From Ophiocordyceps camponoti-saundersi (nom. inval.) (lineage: Eukaryota > Ascomycota > Sordariomycetes > Hypocreales > Ophiocordycipitaceae): a DNA stretch of 64,000 bases. The notes beneath the pieces are model-generated. The model saw only the letters and a program-made list of their open reading frames with translations. It searched no databases and was not told where the DNA came from. The stretch covers positions 1-64,000 of the forward strand of contig PDHQ01000090.1 of the NCBI GenBank assembly GCA_003339415.1, written 5' to 3'. The translations under genes were made by a program, and so were the position numbers. Shown one piece after another: positions 60,623 to 64,000 of this stretch (position 1 is its first letter; every line of letters begins with the position of its first letter).

Positions 60623-60662
60623 CTAGTCCCTTAATCTAAAAGTAACTAAGCTAAGGGACTAG
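60623..60662 (+). other. Conserved hairpin in X1
   Basis: CTAGTCCCTTA at 60623-60633 pairs perfectly with 60652-60662 around an 18-base loop holding AGTAACT. Compared with X2 (22136-22179), at least four base pairs differ on both sides of the stem and stay paired. Confidence 0.7.
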
Positions 60663-61036
60663 CTTATAATAGCGGCCGATAATATATAGCGTTAAGCTTT
60701 ATATTAGCGATAATATATAGCGTTAAGTTTACTATTTAAACCTTATTTATTATTTATAAAATATAGATAACGGGGAGACGCGATATATAGCTTAACGCGT
60801 ACTATCTTAAGAAGTTATATTAGAATTATTAAGAAATATATTAGATATCGGTATAATATTAACTTAAGTTTATCTATAAATTAGTAAAATAAGAGTATTT
60901 ACTAGTTCTAAACTATATAAGTTTTTAAAAATAAAGAAATAATTTAATTTATAAAAGCTACTAAAAGAACCTAATTATACCTAAACTACTTATTCGATAA
61001 ATATATATTCCTAACTATAAAAAAAAAAGCTATTAA

Positions 61037-61544
61037 TATTAAAATATATATATCGCTAGCTACTTAGGAATATAATACGCGTTAAATACGTATAGTACGC
61101 GTTATAAAGATAACTATCTTTATATAAATAAAGTAGGAGGTTAGGGATACGTATAAAAAGGAGTCGAACTCGAGATAATACCGATCTAAGATTAATATAA
61201 TATTAATATAATATACGAAGTTAATATAGGAGGAGGATAGGGAGGTAGTTAGTAAGAGGAGGAACGTATATATAATATATTTACTTTTTTATATTTTTAG
61301 AGAGAGAGATAAGTTATAAGTAAAGTTATTATTTAATCTTTTATAACTTTATTAGCTAGAGTATATCGTGTAGTAAATATAATATTCTTATATACTATAT
61401 AATTTAGATAAGTTACCCGAATCTTATTATCTAAGTTAATATAGTATATATATTTTAGGTTTAATTTATTAGTATCTTTACTATAAGAAGTTTATAATAC
61501 GACTTTAGCTACCTATTTAGCTTAGGAAGGATGCCTAACCGATA
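61037..61544 (+). repeat. 3' LTR of X1
   Basis: This intact 508-bp LTR starts TATTAAAAT and ends CCGATA. It served as the reference for rebuilding the split left LTR. The right TTAAT duplication follows at 61545-61549. Confidence 0.92.
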
Positions 61545-61549
61545 TTAAT
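61545..61549 (+). repeat. Right target-site duplication of X1
   Basis: TTAAT matches 50674-50678, and LINE-B copy 1 ORF2 continues directly after it. Confidence 0.8.
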
Positions 61550-62400
61550 AATAAATTTTTAAACTTTTTTTTATTTTTATTAAAGTCTTTTAAGGCTCCC
61601 CGCTCTCTTTAATATTATTTATTTTATATATCTTATCTTTTTATAAGCGCTTAGAATAAATAACTAATATACTTACTATTAGGTTTATAAATAATATTAA
61701 TATTTTTAATATTAAATATATTTTTACTTAAGTTTACCGCTAGCTTAAATAAGCTTAAAGTATTTACTATAATTATATAATAGAGTATAGAATAACTTTT
61801 TAGCTATTTAAAAGTAAGCTTTTTTATTTTACGAAAGCTTACTTTACTAATATAACTCCGCTAATCCTTAACGAAAATATTATTTAACTTATATAAAAAG
61901 TATATATATTTAAGGTTTAGATTTACTATAAACTTTAATAAAAGCTATACTTTTACTATTTTATAAAAAAGCTTACTTATTAATAATTAGCCTTAACTAA
62001 GCTTACTTTATTTACTTAAAGTTTTTTATTTCTCTAAGTAAGGGAAATTTATATTAAAGTTATTAAGTTTATAATTACTTTTAGCGCTATAATTTACTCC
62101 GCTCTAACCTTACTAAGTAAAGAACTTAAAAGCCCTATCTTTTAATAGCTAGCTATAACTTAATTTAAATACCTCCGCGTTATTTTTAAAGTATACTAAA
62201 TAACCCTATCTTATTATATTAAGTCCGAAACTTTTATTCTTTTTATTATTATTTACTTATTTTACCGCGCTATTTATAGCTATTAATTTTTTTATAATAA
62301 AAAGCTTATAGCTTATATCCGCTCTGCTTTTAAGAGAATTATTATATACCTCTACTAATATTATAAAAGTAAGCCCCGCTTTACTTATATCCCTTTTAAA
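61550..62400 (+). pseudogene. LINE-B copy 1 ORF2, reverse transcriptase part
   Basis: The frame cut at 50678 resumes. VF-stop-GSPLS at 61585-61611 corresponds to VPQGSPLS, and the box at 61684-61695 reads FINN, with both Asp codons turned to Asn. The segment aligns with 54430-55290 of copy 2. The end near 62400 is taken from that alignment. Confidence 0.78.
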
Positions 62401-62404
62401 TCTT

Positions 62405-64000
62405 TTTAATCCTTTTTTATTATATAAGTATAAACTTTAAATATTGCCTCCTAGTTCTTTATAATTTTAAAAGCTTATTTTTATAAAAAATAGTAACTTC
62501 GCTAAATTTTTAAAAAAGGAAAGCTCCGAAAATATAGCTAGTCCTTTAGATATTTTATTAATAAACCGCTTTAATTAAAACTTAGTAACGCTTTATAAAT
62601 TTATTAAAGCTTTCCGAAATTCCTAAATAGCGCCTTAACTTAGCTTTATAATATAAAAATTAGCTTTAATAAGTTTCTTTATATTTATAATATTCTTATA
62701 ATTATAACCTTTTATTACTTTTATAATAATAAGGAAGATAAGATAGTAGCTTATTTTACTTTATATTATAAACTAACCGCTTATAAAAGGACGCTTTTAT
62801 TAATATTTCTTATAAATCTAATTTAAAATTATAAGGACTTTAATAAAGCTTTTAGCTATAAAGCTATTATAAGCCTTTTTATTTTATAATTTATCCGCTT
62901 ATAACGCCTTTATTAGTTTAATTTTTTTTATTATTTTATAATATTTAAATATATTAAAATATTTAAATATAAAGATTAAGTATAAGGGATAGTTTTTAAT
63001 ATTTTCGCTAAATAATTATTATTATTTATTTACCTTATACCTTACTCCTAACTCCGCTTTTTACTTTACTTAGCTTTACTTAGTTTATTTAGCTTTCTTA
63101 CCTCTTTTCCCGCCTTATTTTTTACCTTATCTTTTACGCCTAATAATATTTTTAACTTTTATAAGCTTATCCTCTAAGCTATTATTATTACTATCCGCTA
63201 TACGCTTAAATATTACTAACGCGGACTTTATAAAAGATAATTTTAATATTTAAATAAAATTTAGCTTAAGCTTTAACTTTTCTTTTATTATTTTCCTAGC
63301 CTTTATCTTTTTTATTTCTTACTTCTCTTTACTTTTCTTTATATTACTTACCTCCTCCGCTCCGCTTACCCCCTTAACTTTAACCGCCTTTTTTTTATCT
63401 TTTCTAACTATTATCTACTCCGATCCGCTCTTTAATATTAATATAATAAAAATTAGCGTTTAGGCTACCGCTTTATTCTCCGCTTTTAGCCCCGCTTTTA
63501 GCTTTAGCTTTAGTTTTAGTAAATTTAAATTTAAAATATATTAAATTTTAATAATATTTTTTAAAATATACTTAAATTAGTTAACTTTAATATAATTTAT
63601 TACCCCTTAATTAATATTATTTTATATTTAGTTAAGATTATATATTATATTATATATAATAAATTAAAAGTTTTATATTTTTAAATATATTTTTAATTAA
63701 AACTCTTATAAGAATAATATAATAAAGTTTTTTAAGCTAATAATAATAATAATAATTATTATTATTATAAATATTTTTATTACTGCTATTATTACCTTTT
63801 TTACTTTTATTATAAACTTTATTATTATTATTATAGCTATTATTATCTAAACTAGCGCCTCCGCCCCCGCGCCCTTTATTACTACCTCCGCTTTCTCCTT
63901 TATACTTACTATTATTATTACTTTTACTTATAATCTAATTATTATATTTATTATTATTATTATTATTATTATTGCTCTGCTCTTTTCCTTACCTTTTACT
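62405..64000 (-). pseudogene. LINE-B copy 1 opposite-strand ORF, partial
   Basis: It aligns with 55295-56900 of copy 2 and continues past the window end, so the N-terminus is missing. The order of regions on the minus strand is the same: an Asn/Ser/Gly-rich part near the window end, a Glu/Lys-rich part near 63480, a basic part near 63060-63140, then a Lys/Tyr-rich C-terminal half. RIP is heavier than in copy 2. The function is unknown. Confidence 0.5.

Larger units (their letters stand above)
59711..61036 (+). other. X1 internal 3' half, non-coding
   Basis: It aligns with X2 21760-23220 reversed. It holds an ATA trinucleotide tract (59941-59989), a conserved inverted repeat (60026-60069), a GTATAAATACCCCCC box near 60160 followed by a T/C run, and a hairpin (60623-60662). 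An A-run (61018-61028) before the right LTR may be what remains of the polypurine tract. Confidence 0.6.
50679..61544 (+). mobile_element. Element X copy 1, non-autonomous LTR element holding LINE-B copy 2
   Basis: The left LTR is in two pieces (50679-50876 and 58148-58457) that together give 508 bp; the right LTR (61037-61544) is also 508 bp. The internal part is 2.58 kb. A primer-binding site lies just inside the left LTR and one small frame follows, but there is no polymerase. It is oriented opposite to X2. LINE-B copy 2 entered the left LTR after X1 had landed in LINE-B copy 1. Confidence 0.85.
47161..64000 (+). mobile_element. LINE-B copy 1, split by X1 and running out of the window
   Basis: The left part (47161-50678) carries ORF1 and the endonuclease end of ORF2. 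The right part (from 61550) carries reverse transcriptase, the end of ORF2 and an opposite-strand frame. X1 sits between, with a 5-bp duplication. It aligns with LINE-B copy 2 throughout. It is more AT-rich than copy 2. Its 3' end and its own target duplication lie outside the window on the right. Confidence 0.85.

Noticed and set aside
1..64000. Mitochondrial origin, because of the AT content
   Set aside because: No mitochondrial protein, rRNA or tRNA set is present, and LTR elements and LINEs with RIP signatures are nuclear.

Overview
The window is a nuclear, gene-poor repeat block of a filamentous ascomycete whose repeats were mutated by repeat-induced point mutation (RIP). CpA and TpG are almost absent, CpG is kept, and base composition is very AT-rich. 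Inside former reading frames the stops are almost all TAA or TAG, as expected from CAA, CAG or TGG. Expected Cys and His codons read as Tyr, and catalytic Asp often reads as Asn. I found no intact host gene. All reading-frame calls allow for RIP stops, so ends are approximate; no search was run and the species cannot be named from this sequence.

Layout. 1-1784: an AT satellite, a decayed tRNA-like sequence followed by a nested hairpin structure, and empty AT-rich DNA. 1785-2565: a solo LTR of family Y. About 2600-16090: a LINE (LINE-C) split by LINE-A copy 1 (6485-13816, 16-bp target duplication). 16090-17965: an inverted-repeat element. 18402-46870: a four-level nest. Element Y, with LTR-like ends and one very long unrecognised frame, holds X2, a small LTR element (21273-42433, 5-bp duplication). 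X2 holds LINE-A copy 2 (23235-40737, 14-bp duplication), and LINE-A copy 2 holds the Ty3/Gypsy-type element G (29943-40131, minus strand, 197-bp LTRs, 4-bp duplication). 46871-47150: a fragment of a second G. 47161 to the window end: LINE-B copy 1, split by X1 (50679-61544, 5-bp duplication), whose left LTR is itself split by LINE-B copy 2 (50877-58134, 13-bp duplication).

How the parts work. The LINEs have a zinc-knuckle ORF1 and an ORF2 with endonuclease and reverse transcriptase. G encodes gag, protease, reverse transcriptase and integrase, plus an extra frame after integrase. X has LTRs, a primer-binding site and one small frame but no polymerase, so it probably relied on a helper; it shares a primer-site sequence with G.

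The most unusual observation is that all three LINE families carry a long frame on the opposite strand, tail-to-tail with ORF2. In LINE-A and LINE-B copy 2 it lies inside the target-site duplications, so it appears to be part of the mobile unit. Element Y's frame of more than 1600 codons, which continues in register across the 21-kb X2 insertion, is a second candidate for something undescribed.
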